From NCBI RefSeq assembly GCF_036711975.1, contig NC_091976.1, positions 32,798,001-32,862,000 on the forward strand: DNA of 64,000 nt, in the 5' to 3' direction. Below the pieces are notes generated by a model that saw only the letters and a program-made list of their open reading frames with translations, searched no databases and had not been told where the DNA came from. Below are positions 1 through 12,853 of this stretch, piece by piece. The first letter of the stretch is position 1. Each line of letters begins with the position of its first letter. This DNA comes from Onthophagus taurus (taxonomy: Eukaryota > Arthropoda > Insecta > Coleoptera > Scarabaeidae). The translations under genes and the position numbers were made by a program.

Positions 1-165
1 TGGCGGACTCAGCATATTTGATCCAGCACATAGTGTTATGCCAAGCGACCTTGGCTTATTATAAAAAGTACAATGTCATTTTATTAAGCCAACATCTCTT
101 ACAGATGCCATATTTGATATTAAGACATAGTGTTATGCCTCAAGCGACCTCGCCTTAGTTAAGAC
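1..165. repeat. Two-copy direct repeat in the last visible me31B intron
   Basis: Two related segments, about 8-60 and 108-165, share 'catatttgat', 'cacatagtgttatgcc'-like text and a GCGACCT core. The core 'caagcgacctcgcc' resembles the arms of the GC-rich palindromes at 44750-45530. No coding signal is seen; the final me31B exon must lie beyond position 1. Confidence 0.5.
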
Positions 166-233
166 ATAAAGTACCAAATTACGAATTTGATATCATATTA
201 AACTTCACAAAAAATAATAATTTTAGTATTTAC

Positions 234-1390
234 CTCTGGTAAATAAATCTGAACTGACAAGATTCCTACAGAGTCCAGCTCTGAAATCATGGAAAACTCT
301 GTTACGATGAGCCTGTGCCATTTTAGCGTGAATATAATAACAGCAATAGCCGAGTTCTGTGATTTTCTTGGCGAGCAATTCAACGCGTTGAGTCGAATTG
401 CAAAAAATGATGCTCTGATTGATTTGTAATTTGGAGAAGAGCGTGTTCAGGCAGTGCACTTTCTGACGTTCCTGGACGAAAGCGTAATACTGGGTGACCC
501 CTTTCAGGGTCAATTCTTCCATTAAATTAATTTCGTACGGATCGCGCAGATGCTTCTCCATAAATTGTTTCACCGTCAGCGGGAACGTCGCCGAAAAGAG
601 AAGGATTTGTCGCTCCTTAGGCAACCGGGAGATTACGTGGTCGAGCATTCCCTTAAAATCTTGCGAGAGGAGTTTATCGGCCTCATCAAGAACCAGCATT
701 CGACACTGATCCATATTCGCAACCTGTTTATCCATCAAATCTAAAATACGACCCGGCGTTGCTATTATCACCTGAACTTTTTGGTAAATACGCATTATAT
801 CGTCGCGTAAATTTGTTCCACCCGTCGTTACCATCACTCGGACAGGGTGCATGTGTTTTGCGAGTTCTATACAAATCTGGGACGTTTGTAATGCTAATTC
901 TCTTGTTGGGACGATTATCAATGCTTGTATACAATCTTTTTTTGGATCTATTTGTTCCAGTACAGGAATACTATACGCTCCAGTTTTTCCTAAAAAAATT
1001 ATTTATTTAAGTATTAATAAATTAAAAATAAGGAGTTATATTTATCTAGACTGTATGTTTTTCTTGTTATCTTATCAATTATTAGTTTTAAAATCAACAA
1101 CTATACAAAAACAAACATAAATTATCTCGCATATCTTTTCCCCTAAAGTTTGAAATGGATTCAATCCAAACCAGGTCTAGTGACATGCTATATTTGAATT
1201 TAAAAATAATAATAATAATACCTGTTCCGTTTTTAGCTCTTGCCAAAACATCCTTTCCAGATAAAGCGATTGGAATGGAGGCTTCTTGAATAGGGGAAGG
1301 TTTTTCCCATCCTTTCTCAAATATACCCATCAACAATTCCCTCTTCAAACAAAACTCCTCAAATTCGTTGCCTCGCGTATCAGTGACATC
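234..1390 (-). CDS. me31B: DEAD-box RNA helicase Me31B/DDX6, exons 3-4 (partial)
   Basis: ATP-dependent RNA helicase of the DDX6/Me31B/Dhh1 family, which represses translation and promotes decapping in cytoplasmic P-bodies. Exon 3 is 1222-1390 and exon 4 is 234-989; both have AG acceptors and GT donors and the phases join exactly. Visible motifs, numbering from the ATG at 6047: Q motif GWEKPSPIQ (72-80), Walker A AKNGTGKT (97-104, split by the 70-codon-region intron 990-1221), PTREL (129-133), TPGR, DEAD (about 203-206), SAT (about 234-236) and IIFCNST. The visible part ends inside motif V (DLFTRG, phase 1). The remaining roughly 80-100 C-terminal residues are outside the window. The near-identical motifs make the family call secure. 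A Ser sits where I expect Cys in the NLVCSDL segment. Confidence 0.96.
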
Positions 1391-2599
1391 CTAAACAATT
1401 TTTATTAAAAAAAAAAAATTAATCACAAGTTTTATTTAATACAAAAAAGATTTAAAAATTAAATTATTATTCAGAATAGGATTTATCATTTATTTGTTTA
1501 AAATGAAGGGGAATCCACAAATCATCATATTAACCATTCTAAAAATCCTTCATACATAAGAAACGTTAAGATAATAAATTAATCTGCTGAACAAAGCGAA
1601 ATGTGTTGAACAGATGGTTACTATACAAACAAAAAGAAAGAAAGACGGATTAAAATATCTTTATTTTCAAAACATCACCTCGATAATGATAAGAACAGAG
1701 AATTAAAAGATTCATTACCAAGCATGACGCGTTATATTTGAAATGTTAAGAGTTACGTGAAAGTTTGCAAAAATTCTTTTTATTAGAAAGTGTTGATTAA
1801 AAAAAAAACTTTCTAATTAATTTATTGTCTAGAAACGGTAATTTTCGAAAATGAATTGATATGTAATCAAATGTTATCTGTATCGCGTATCGATTATTAA
1901 AGTTGATATTATATTATCGAACATTAAAACAATGATTGATTGAATTGATCGGTTAAATTTTATAAATTGAAGTTTTGATGCTGCAATTAATCAATATCTA
2001 TATATTTAGATTTTATATTAAATTTATATCTCATTATATAAATTGAAGATGTTTTTATCCTGGAAGATAGATTATTTCAGTTTTTGAGTTGGAGAGAGAA
2101 GCAATTCAGAAATTTACGAAGATTCAAGCAAACGGAAACGAGGAATCAATTACTTTGTTATATTAGAAAGAAAGAATAAATTCGCTAACAATGTTAGAGT
2201 AAAGAGAAAATGGGTAAACTGCTTACTTAGCTTAGAATGATACTGAGGAACATCTTTATACTGAGTTCAATACATGAGAAGGCGATACAAAGAACTTAAC
2301 CACTTGTTCAAAGAAGAGCTTATCGCAGAATTCGTCAGGTTGCAAAGACCTGAAATAGAACGCTAAAAATGTTCTTAAGCAGCAGAATGCAAGGAGACCA
2401 AGAGGAAGGACATAAACTTGGAAGAAAGTAGCTCTTGATCGGCAGTGTTGGAGGCAAAAGATAAAGGAGGCTCAATTTGGGTTTTAAGGCCCAAAATACC
2501 ATCACCCCCAAGATGATTTCATTAACCAGCGACTTGGGGAGATTGATCATTGATTGTTGCAAATAATACATCTAATTTAGACAAGCTGGAATTGTGATT
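1391..2599. other. me31B intron, no recognised feature
   Basis: AT-rich sequence inside the long me31B intron (1391-5850). I see no conserved coding or repeat signal. The minus-strand open frame at 2335-2571 has no recognisable domain. Confidence 0.5.
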
Positions 2600-3060
2600 T
2601 GAAAGTTATCATTAAATGTAATGAATTGCAAAAATCCCAAAATGTTGTTTGTCACTCAGAAAAATTTCATGGTGCAGTCTCAATTTGGTGGCTATCATTT
2701 CGCTTCTAAAAGCTTTGTGGCTTTCTGTGGTTCCTAAGGTTTCAAAAGTTTCCTTGGCCAGTTGCATTGATTTGTCAAGGGTGTTAAGGTCATCTGTATA
2801 ACTCATTATTATGGTAGATTTGTTCATCAAAATTAGCTTTAGATCAAATCTGAGTTTTCTCATAATATGTTGAAAAAGTGTATGAGTTGGGTTGGCCCAT
2901 TTCCTTATTTCAGTCCCAAAAATTAAAGTGTTCTTATTCGCTTGAGAGTTCCCTTTTCTATGCATTTGATCAGAATCACTAATTTGGATAGTACATTGAT
3001 GTCGTCCATTATGGTGTAGAGCAAGGCTTTCCAACCTTGTTTTTAAGCCTCACCAGATTT
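2600..3060 (-). pseudogene. Decayed non-LTR reverse transcriptase fragment
   Basis: The minus-strand open frame at 2612-3034 contains MSYTDDL followed by a helical segment (AKETFETLG), matching the YADD catalytic box and downstream helix of non-LTR reverse transcriptases, with Ala replaced by Thr. No endonuclease or second RT block is in frame nearby, so this is a fragment. The RTE-like affinity is inference from the text around the box. Confidence 0.5.
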
Positions 3061-3554
3061 TCTTTGATATAAGAAATAATCTCGCTCCAAGTATCACGAA
3101 CAATACTTATGTAGCCACAGTATCGCCCACCGTTTGGGAAATCCTGGTGTAGAGTTAATCCAAACTCATTTGAAAGTTACTGCTTTTTGGTGTCTATCTC
3201 AGCCTAATGTCCTTCTAATTTATCTCTGATAATTGGAGTGAGTACTTTATATTTGTCAGCACTCCCATTATTACTACGTATTATATTTGTACTTTTAATA
3301 TAAGAAAAAAGATTCACTTATCTTTATTATCACTCTAATTTTCAATTAATAATTTATTCATTACTGTTTGATAATAAATAATGGTCTCCATGTACAATAA
3401 ATAAGATAGACAGAATCAACTTTTCTTTATAATAGTTATCTAATTTTTTTTCTTATCTATTAGTAAATATTTAAACAATTTATTAAACAGAATTTGTAAA
3501 GAAACTTTGAAATATTCATTCATATTTCACAACATTAAAGTGTCAATGTCAAAA

Positions 3555-4632
3555 TGAACTAGATTCAATGGAACTTGATAAATTGGTTACAGAGATGATT
3601 ATTGGTCAAAATTTGCCCTTTAATTTTGTGGAAGGTGTCTTTTTTAAACGATTACTGCAGGCAACGTCACCCAAATATAAATTAAGAAGTAGCCAATTTT
3701 TTACAGACATTGTGTGTGATGAGATTAAAGTGAAACAATAGCTTAACGAATTTGAAAAGCTAACATTCACTACAGATATTTGGTCTGATCCCAGCGCAGG
3801 CGTTTCACTTCTAACCCTAACAGCTCATGGAATAACGGAAGATTTAAAAAAAAAGTTAACATGGTTTTAAAATGTGAACCGATTGATAAACTAAGCTTAA
3901 TGCTTAAAGAGTGGAACATAAGTGAAAAGGTTCACTCCTATATTCACGATGTTCAAATTTATTTAAAAATCAAGATGCCATAAAAATCGTTGAAAAATAC
4001 CAAAAAATTGCAACCCATTTTAATCATTCCACGCTGGTGAAAGACGAACTACATAAAATTCAAACCGAAAGACTTGGCCAATCTTTCTTATCAATAATTC
4101 AAGACTGTCCAAGAAGGTATGATGGAACGTTTCTTGAAAATAAAAGATTCTATTCTTTATTTAAGTACTAACAATAGAATATCAGTATTGGTATCTTCTG
4201 AACACTGGGAAATTATGGAAAAATGTGTGAACATATTGAAGAACTAACTAAAGAATTAAGTAGTTACTCAACATACATCAACTGCCACCTCAAAATCAGA
4301 TCATTCCAATATTAAGGATGTTTTGAAATATTTATTAGGCTCAAGTAGTGAGGAAGACAATGAAGAGGAAATGGTTATGAATGACACACATCCCAATACT
4401 GCATGAAGTCTCTTTTGTGGACTCTAATAAGCAGAAAAAAATACAGCTTTCAGAAAATCACTTGTTATGGTGGTACACTAATAGATTAAAGTACAAAGAG
4501 AACTAGTGAACAGTTGTTTAGCTGTGCTGATTTAGTATATGATCCTTTAAAAAATCAACTTAATAGTGATAAAGCAGCAACACTCCTTTTTCTAAAATAC
4601 AATCTTTTTTTGTTTAAGTTTAATTATTAATT
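3555..4632 (+). pseudogene. hAT-superfamily transposase remnant
   Basis: Read in plus-strand frames with several stops and shifts, the stretch gives a BED-type hAT transposase order: an N-terminal segment with FNFVEGVFFKRLL, then FTTDIWSDPSAGVSLLTLTAH (the hAT catalytic-core beginning TTDxW), and near 4500-4630 SEQLFSCADLVYDPLKNQL followed by DKAATLLFLKYN, the hAT C-terminal dimerisation motif. In-frame stops (for example after VKQ near 3738) show it is dead. No terminal inverted repeats or 8-bp duplications were found. Confidence 0.8.
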
Positions 4633-4759
4633 TGTTAAGTAGTAAAGTTAGTTACCAACAAAACATTTAATAGAATACTATATTAAGTAAAACTTATCTT
4701 TTGTGTTTTTTAATTTTGTTAAATGTTTTTCCTGTAATATTTTTGTTTAAAATTAGTAA

Positions 4760-5240
4760 CAACCATAGTTCTAGTTCTGCACTAGAACACAAGACCTAGA
4801 ACTAGAAACATTCGGGCTTAGAAGGCTCAAGAGACGCATGGCTGTATTGTTGTGCAGCGCTGACATCACGAGCGGGCCTTCAAAACATACGCAATTAAAA
4901 TAACACCAACGCATTATGAATATAAAATGCTTGTACCTCAATTAGCTTTTGGAATATACATAAAGATATTTCCATAGAAACCAGGGCGTACATAGAAACC
5001 TACTTACTCTGTGCCATATAAAATGTAACATGTCAGAATGTTTCTAGTTCTATGTCTAATGTTAGTTCTAGTGATAGTGGTAGCGCTAGTTAATGTTACA
5101 TATTTTTGTTGAAGTAAAAGTAGAACTAACACTAGAATTAATACAAGACCTATAACTAGAATCATTCATCAACCCTAGTTCTAGTTCTGTACTAGAATTA
5201 GCACTAGACCTAGAACCAGAACAACGCCATGCGTCTCTAA
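4760..5240. repeat. CTAG-rich palindromic repeat block 1
   Basis: Multiple copies of CTAGTTCTAG / CTAGAACTAG with 'acattcgggcttag' and 'gagacgcatggctg', the degenerate form of the repeat that dominates 51355-52910. Inverted copies face each other around 5040-5210. Confidence 0.75.
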
Positions 5241-5277
5241 AAACGGTCAAAAAACTCAGGGTTGTCATAAGGAAGTA

Positions 5278-5591
5278 GGTAAATAATTTAAAATTTGAAT
5301 CTGTACTTTTAAACTGGTTTTTATTTAATATAAGTCTAACTAGTTTCGTCCCTTGGCCATCTTCAAAGGCTATTTCTTATTAAAGAGGTCACAAATCGAA
5401 ATTGAAGGTCATACCATTAATTACTAAATTTTGAAAATTAAAGTCCAACAAATTGTAAATTAAATTTAAGGACGAATTGTTGCACAGGTTGAAATTTAAG
5501 AAAGTTCTTATATTTTAACATGGACTTTAATTGTAAATTTTAAACAAGTTTAAAAGTACAGATTCTAACTTCAGAATTTAAATTATTTACC
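5278..5591. mobile_element. MITE with ~40-bp inverted ends, TA flanks
   Basis: The left end GGTAAATAATTTAAAATTTG is mirrored at 5550-5591 (reverse complement GGTAAATAATTTAAATTCTG), and the match continues through 'aatctgtacttttaaact'. TA dinucleotides flank both ends (5276-5277, 5592-5593), fitting a Tc1/mariner-type non-autonomous element. No coding capacity. Confidence 0.7.
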
Positions 5592-5850
5592 TATTTCAAA
5601 ATTAAGAACTGGTAGAATGGATTTCAATTACAATTCTTGTTATAAGGACCTTACATTTTTCCAAGCAAAACTTTTCCTTTGCAAAAATACCCAATTATTA
5701 TTAAGCTATGCCATATTTTATATGAAACAATGCAAATGCATAGTAGTTTTGTAACTATGGTTATTGCATTCATGTATTTCAAATTACATGAAATTCCTGG
5801 TATATCATTGCATGAAAGATGGTAAATATATCATACAAAAAATAACTTAC

Positions 5851-6047
5851 ACTGGTTTTTATCCTTTTGTCCTTGGGCGGTATTTTCAGTTTGGACTTCC
5901 AACCAATGTCGTCGACTTTTTCCATGTCCCTAAATCCCAAGGAACAAAAAAAAAACTTAAAAAAAAATTAATTTAATGAATAAAAACTTACAACTTCGTC
6001 TGTACAGGCATAACATGATTGTTAGCAGCAATCGACTCGGTCATCAT
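5851..6047 (-). CDS. me31B: Me31B/DDX6, exons 1-2 (N-terminus)
   Basis: Exon 1 (5992-6047) starts at tandem ATGs (MMTESIAANNHV...) and ends at a consensus GTAAGT donor. Exon 2 (5851-5929) encodes DMEKVDDIGWKSKLKIPPKD and also ends at GTAAGT. Together they give 45 codons and join in phase 0 to exon 3 ([13 protein letters not shown]) at 1390. The WKSKLK-PPKD segment is the conserved N-terminal signature of the DDX6 family in animals. A plausible 3' splice site (GTGTATAG) lies about 14 nt upstream of the ATG, suggesting a separate non-coding first exon. Confidence 0.92.
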
Positions 6048-6641
6048 CTTGTTTTCGTTTCTATACACTTTTGCAAAAGTAAAAATGTTTAAATGGGTTT
6101 ATAAAACCCGCAAAAATCTGGGTTTCTACAATATGTAGGCTATATAAAATGTAATTCTCTTCTGTAGGGCTTTTATCTCTCTCTTTCTCGCTCCCCTGTA
6201 AAAAAAAAAGACAAAGAACATTCTGTTCCCGTACAAAACTCGAAACTCACGTGCGTTGAACTATCCACAAAGAGAAAATAATCCGTTAATAAATTTATTT
6301 ATAGATTATTCTACGCAGTTTTATGGATAAATGCAATATTTTGATAGATGACATAAATTCTCTCTTTGTGTCTCAACGGTTTTATGACCCAAAAATTAAC
6401 AAATATGAAAAAAAAATTATGGATTTAGGTCGAACGTAAAAATACACGTTGACTAATAATGGATGATAATACAAAAAACGAAATTTTAACGTTAAATAAT
6501 CGATAATAATAATAAGAAACGTGATGATTAAGGATATAATCTGAACTCACAAATTTAAGATGGCTTCGTGAGTATTGCAAAAAGAGACCAACCAATATAA
6601 CGCATATTTGTAAAAAATAACGTTTCCTCATATTTACCTCT

Positions 6642-6870
6642 TTCTTAATCTAATCTACGTGGAACGCTGCAAATCCGTATGAGACGTCCGCGCATTTCAA
6701 GCCACCAGAGTTCGTTTTTTAGCAGTAAACCGCTACTAAAAATTATAGTTTGTCGCGAATTGAACAAGTATCACACACCTTTCTTCGTCGCCAGGAACAA
6801 AATGATTTTTATCTACCAACCCGGACAGATGTTGCGAACTCTAACGTCCGTTTCCTCAAACAACCCATAT
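6642..6870 (-). promoter_or_regulatory. Candidate non-coding first exon / promoter region of me31B
   Basis: This block is more GC-rich and CpG-containing than its surroundings and ends on the minus strand at AAAGAG|GTAAAT, a fair 5' splice site that could join the acceptor at about 6060 just before the me31B ATG. With BAF starting at 7150 on the other strand, the 6050-7150 interval looks like a divergent promoter. No transcript evidence. Confidence 0.4.
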
Positions 6871-7149
6871 CCCGCGGTTATTTAAAATTTTAACATTTCA
6901 AAATCGAAATAAACTTGGAAACCAACTTATTTTATCAAATCATTCAATTATATACAAATAAGTTACATTTAAATTTCATCTAATTTATTATACTAAATTA
7001 AAATGTAATTATTTATTAATTATTAATTTAATTCATCTTTTCAATCATAGATGTCACTTAATTTCGACAACTGTCAAAACTCCCGCTTAAGCGATACTTA
7101 ACCGCAAATTTCTTTTAATAAGAGTTTCTTTTAAATTTCCACCATAAAA

Positions 7150-7477
7150 ATGAGTACATCACAAAAACATCGAAATTTTGTCGTTGAACCCATGCAAGAA
7201 AAACCCGTTACGGACCTCGCTGGTGTAGGTGATGTTCTGGGTAGAAGATTAACGGAAGCTGGCTTCGATAAGGTTAAGTTTTTTCTTGATTAATCATTCA
7301 TATTAATTAACTCATTTTCTTTTATTTTAGGCTTATGTGGTTCTAGGTCAATTTTTGGTATTGAAGAAAAACCAAGAGTTATTCCAAGAATGGATGAAGG
7401 AAGTTTGCCAAGCGAACGTCAAACAATCATTGGATTGCTATACTTGTTTGAAAGATTGGTGTGATGAATTCTTGTAA
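7150..7477 (+). CDS. baf: Barrier-to-autointegration factor (BAF)
   Basis: A small chromatin-bridging protein that binds double-stranded DNA as a dimer, contacts LEM-domain proteins of the inner nuclear membrane and is needed for nuclear assembly after mitosis. Exons 7150-7272 and 7331-7477 (intron 7273-7330, GTTAAG...TTTTAG) give 89 residues, the standard length of animal BAF. It begins [11 protein letters not shown], has the helix-hairpin-helix [13 protein letters not shown], the [10 protein letters not shown] segment, and ends KDWCDEFL. Poly(A) signals follow. It is divergent from me31B, with about 1.1 kb between the start codons. Lengths, motifs and clean splicing make this secure. Confidence 0.97.
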
Positions 7478-7611
7478 ATAGGAGTTGTTTTGAATGTGCT
7501 TAATGCAATCATTATTTTGAATATGTGTAATAATTATGTGAAAACATCTTATTCTCTAACAAATTTGTACTAAAGTTTTTATTTTAAAAGAGTTTTGTAA
7601 TAACTATATTT

Positions 7612-7617
7612 AATAAA
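7612..7617 (+). terminator. BAF polyadenylation signal
   Basis: AATAAA 135 nt downstream of the BAF stop; a second AATAAA lies about 50 nt further on. Confidence 0.7.
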
Positions 7618-8059
7618 TATCCACGAAATGAAATAATGTAACAAATAATACATAATAATTTATTTTAATAAAGTATTGTTGTAACTTTATTTTTTCTAAT
7701 TTAATCTAGATTTTGTATAACTTAATTCTTGATCCATTCAAATGGTTTATGTTATCTTGGAAAATAATTTTTTTTTGGATCAAAAACAAGCATGATTTTA
7801 AGTTTAACTAAATAGAACTCTCCAAAATAATTTCTATAGTAAGCACAAAACGTAATTATATGATACTTTGAGCCTTGAAGAACTGGCTGCTATAATTACC
7901 AATTAAAAAATATTTTTGTGTTTTCTTTTCAAAACGGTACTTCGCATATAAATACAGAATTGATGTCTCTTGTTATCACAGCAGTATGGAATAAAAGTCT
8001 CAAAGTACAAGAACTCACCCTAGAAACAAATTAACAACCTCTAAAATAAAGAATTGACG

Positions 8060-10940
8060 TCTTTTAATTCTGTAGCTCACGCTGCCAACTAGTTGGCAGA
8101 CTGTAGAACATAGTATAGATGTTTTAAAGTACAAGAACTCATGCTGCCAATAAGTTGATAGTTTCTAGAAAGCAGGATTGATGTCTGTTTACAATAATCC
8201 ATGCTGCTAACAAGTTGGCAGTGTCTAGAATGTAGGATTGATCTCTGCTGATCTTATAACTCATGCTTCCAACAAGTTGATAGTCTCTAGAATGCAGGAT
8301 TGATGTCTATTTACAAGAACTCATGCTGACAAGAAGTTGGCAGACTATAGAATGTAGTATAGATGTTACAAAGTACAAGATTTCATGCTACCAACAAGTT
8401 GGCAGTCTCTAAAATACAGGATTGATCTCTGCTGATCTTATAACTCATGCTTCCAACAAGTTGGTAGTCTCTACAATACAGGATTGATGTCTGTAGACCT
8501 CACAACTCATACTGCCAATAAGTTGGTAGTCTCTAGAAAGCAGGATTGATGTCTGTTTACAATAATCTATGCTGCTAACAAGTTGGCAGTGTCTAGAATG
8601 CAGGATTGATCTCTGCTGATCTTATAACTCATGCTTCCAACAAGTTGATAGTCTCTAGAATGCAGGATTGATGTCTATTTACAAGAACTCATGCTGACAA
8701 CAAGTTGGCAGACTATAGAATATATATAGTATAGATGTTACAAAGTACAAGATTTCATGCTACCAACAAGTTGGCAGTCTTTAGAATGCAGGATTGATGT
8801 CCGTTTACAATAATCCATGCTGCTAACAAGTTGGCAGTGTCTAGAATGAAGGATTGATCTCTGCTGATGTTATAACTCATGCTTCCAACAAGTTGGTAGT
8901 CCCTAGATTGCAGGATTGATGTCTATTTACAAGAACTCATGCTGACAACAAGTTGGCAGACTATAGAATATATATATAGTATAGATGTTACAAAGTACAA
9001 GATTTCATGCTACCAACCAGTTGGCAGTCTCTAAAATACAGGATTGATCTCTGCTGATCTTATAACTCATGCTTCCAACAAGTTGGTAGTCTCTACAATA
9101 CAGGATTGATGTCTGTAGACCTCACAACTCATACTGCCAATAAGTTGGTAGTCTCTAGAAAGCAGGATTGATGTCTGTTTACAATAATCTATGCTGCTAA
9201 CAAGTTGGCAGTGTCTAGAATGCAGGATTGATCTCTGCTGATCTTATAACTCATGCTTCCAACAAGTTGATAGTCTCTAGAATGCAGGATTGATGACTAT
9301 TTACAAGAACTCATGCTGACAACAAGTTGGCAGACTATAGAATATATATAGTATAGATGTTACAAAGTACAAGATTTCATGCTACCAACAAGTTGGCAGT
9401 CTTTAGAATGCAGGATTGTTGTCCGTTTACAATAATCCATGCTGCTAACAAGTTGGCAGTGTCTAGAATGAAGGATTGATCTCTGCTGATGTTATAACTC
9501 ATGCTTCCAACAAGTTGGTAGTCCCTAGATTGCAGGATTGATGTCTATTTACAAGAACTCATGCTGACAACAAGTTGGCAGACTATAGAATATATATATA
9601 GTATAGATGTTACAAAGTACAAGATTTCATGCTACCAACCAGTTGGCAGTCTCTAAAATACAGGATTGATCTCTGCTGATCTTATAACTCATGCTTCCAA
9701 CAAGTTGGTAGTCTCTACAATACAGGATTGATGTCTGTAGACCTCACAACTCATACTGCCAATAAGTTGGTAGTCTCTAGAAAGCAGGATTGATGTCTGT
9801 TTACAATAATCTATGCTGCTAACAAGTTGGCAGTGTCTAGAATGCAGGATTGATCTCTGCTGATCTTATAACTCATGCTTCCAACAAGTTGATAGTCTCT
9901 AGAATGCAGGATTGATGTCTATTTACAAGAACTCATGCTGACAACAAGTTGGCAGACTATAGAATATATATAGTATAGATGTTACAAAGTACAAGATTTC
10001 ATGCTACCAACAAGTTGGCAGTCTTTAGAATGCAGGATTGATGTCCGTTTACAATAATCCATGCTGCTAACAAGTTGGCAGTGTCTAGAATGAAGGATTG
10101 ATCTCTGCTGATGTTATAACTCATGCTTCCAACAAGTTGGTAGTCCCTAGATTGCAGGATTGATGTCTATTTACAAGAACTCATGCTGACAACAAGTTGG
10201 CAGACTATAGAATATATATATAGTATAGATGTTACAAAGTACAAGATTTCATGCTACCAACCAGTTGGCAGTCTCTAGAATACAGGATTGATGTCTGTAG
10301 ACCTCACAACTCATACTGCCAATAAGTTGGCAGTCTTTAGAATGCAGGATTAAGGTCTGTTAATCTAACAACTCATATTGCCAACAAGTTGGCAGTCTTT
10401 AGAATGCGGGATTGATGTCTGTTTACAAGAACTCATGCTGCCAACAAGTTGGCAGACTGTAGAATATAGTATAGATGTTACAAAGTACAAGATTTCATGC
10501 TGCCAATAAGTTGGCAGTCTCTAGAATACAGGATTGATCTCTGCTGATCTTATAACTCATGGTTCCAACAAGTTGGTAGTCTCTACAATACAGGATTGAT
10601 GTCTGTAGAGCTCACAACTCATACTGCCAATAAGTTGGCAGTCTTTAGAATGCAGGATTAAGGTCTGTTAATCTAATAACTCATATTGCCAACAAGTTGG
10701 CAGTCTTTAGAATGCGGGATTGATGTTTGTTTACAAGAACTCATGCTGCCAACAAGTTGGCAGACTGTAAAATACAGTATAGATGTTACAAAGTACAAGA
10801 TTTCATGCTGTCAATAAGTTGGCAATCTCTAGAATACAAGGTTGATGTCTGGTAATCTCACAGCTCATGCTGCTAACTAGTTGGTAGGTTTTAGAATACA
10901 GAACAGAAATGTTAAGGTTGGCAACTGCTAGAATGCAACA
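8060..10940. repeat. ~62-bp satellite with a 622-bp higher-order repeat
   Basis: Tandem monomers of about 58-72 bp built around TGCCAACAAGTTGGCA, a 7-bp palindrome with AA spacer, followed by 'tctagaatgcaggattgatg'. Between about 8560 and 10260 ten monomer types recur as a block: the marker 'aataatctatgctgctaac' starts at 8561, 9183 and 9805, a spacing of exactly 622 bp. Copies differ by only a few bases, so the higher-order unit has been recently amplified. Monomers outside the block (8060-8500, 10300-10940) are more diverged. Confidence 0.93.
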
Positions 10941-12853
10941 ACGATGTCAGTAAAATACAGTAAATGTCAAAAAGTGAAGTGTCTGAAGTGATACAGAAAT
11001 AAAAAAAAAGTTTATGTAAAAGGAAAAAATTTCCTCTAACACAACAAATAAAAACTCTCATTATTCTTGTATATAGATATATCTTTACTTTCATTTTTTT
11101 TCATTAATAGGGCGAAGAAATACAGTTTTTTTATAATTCTTTATTTAAAATCTAAAAAAAAACTCATCGCGAGCTTTTTCATTCTATTATTGGAGGTGTG
11201 TGATGCATTAAGGTATGTATACAATATAATTTATATATATATTTTTTAATATACTCAGCACTGTATCTTTTTTATTACGTTTTAACAAAAAAACGACTTA
11301 ACCAACAATAGTCACAAGGGACCCTCTTTGCATATCTTTTTTTATTAATAATTCAATAACAGTCACAACAAACGAACGAACGCAAAGCACTCGATGCGAC
11401 GACGCTACTTAATAATAAAAAAAAGTAAACTTTTTAATAATAGCATCGGCGTCTGCTTCCTAGTGTCATTACATTTTTTTTTAATTTAAAAGCATTCGTT
11501 TTTTTTTAATCATTATATTTTTTTTTTCATCATATTTTTTTTTCGGATAGAAAAATACACGTTTCCGTAATACCTCTATGTCTCTACGATAATAAATTAC
11601 ATAGTTTAGTCACCCTTCGTTAAACATCACAGACTACAATCATTTTTTTTTCGCTTAAATTTTGTTAATCGCTAGGGGTTAGTTTAAAAATCAAATTATA
11701 ATTAAAAAGTTAAAATTTCAAAAAAAATTAATTATAATAAATCGAAGCTAAAACGAACATTTTAAAATAATAACGGTAAAACGGACTATTTTATTTTTAT
11801 ATACGTATATCGCCGTGTATAAAAAAAATAAAAATTAATTAATTAAAAGAAAAAATCGATTATACAACTTAAAATCTAAAACCTGATTTATGTGTTTTTT
11901 ATCTTTATACAATTAATTAATTAAAGTCGGTGTGATTACTTATTTTTTTATCCCTTACATATTAATTGTACATTTTTAAACATTTTATGTTTTTGCAAAT
12001 TAATTCATATAAACAAATGATGCAATTAATGAAAAATTAAAACCGAAAATTTGAATAAAATCCTGCTTAAATATCATACCCTATTTTCTTTTTTCGTCAT
12101 CATCTAATCATTCCCTACATCTATTATTTTAACTAATATCTATTATTATTATCCATAAAACAATTATTTTTTTTATTACTATGTAGAGGGAGAGAGAGAG
12201 AGAGAAAAAAAGGTGAGCTTTGCATGCAACAATGTTCTTTTTATCTAACTGTATGTAATGTACTCGTATCTAACCTGTATTATTAATTTATATTTTTAAT
12301 TATTTGCGGAGATTATTATTTCATATCGACGTGATTCTCATATTGTATAATGCGTTTTGGATTGCACTGATTCATTTGATATATTTTTTTATTAATATTG
12401 CGAAATCGTTTTTATTGAGTAATGGTGATTGCGAAATTAACAAAACAAATAGGATTAAAATCAATAAATTATATCTTAAATCTCGATTAAAATGGAATGT
12501 TATTATAAAATAGAAAGAAAAATATAATTAAAAAAAATTATTAATTAAAATAATAAAAAAAAACTGGTGTTTCATTAACGCTACAAAAGAAAAAAAAAAA
12601 CTTAAAGTACAATTTAATTAAATAAGCTTGGTGCAATGCAGCTTGACAAAAAAAAATAAAAACAAAAAACCTATCAGTCAGATCTATACAAATGTAATAA
12701 TACTGATTTGATAACCTAAATGGGGCGCATTATTTAGTTCTAATTATTTAAATTTTTGTTAATGATCCAAGTAATGATTAAAGGACGGCCCCTTTTTGTC
12801 ATAAGTAACTCTTTAATTAATTAAAAAAAACTTACACAAGATATCAAATTATA
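10941..12853. other. AT-rich intergenic spacer, no gene seen
   Basis: Long poly(A)/poly(T)-rich stretch between satellite blocks. All open frames are short and low-complexity. The only distinct feature is a (GA)n microsatellite at 12188-12204. Confidence 0.6.
12188..12204. repeat. (GA)n microsatellite
   Basis: About eight uninterrupted AG repeats in an otherwise A/T-rich spacer. Potential GAGA-factor type sequence, but no promoter context is visible. Confidence 0.8.
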
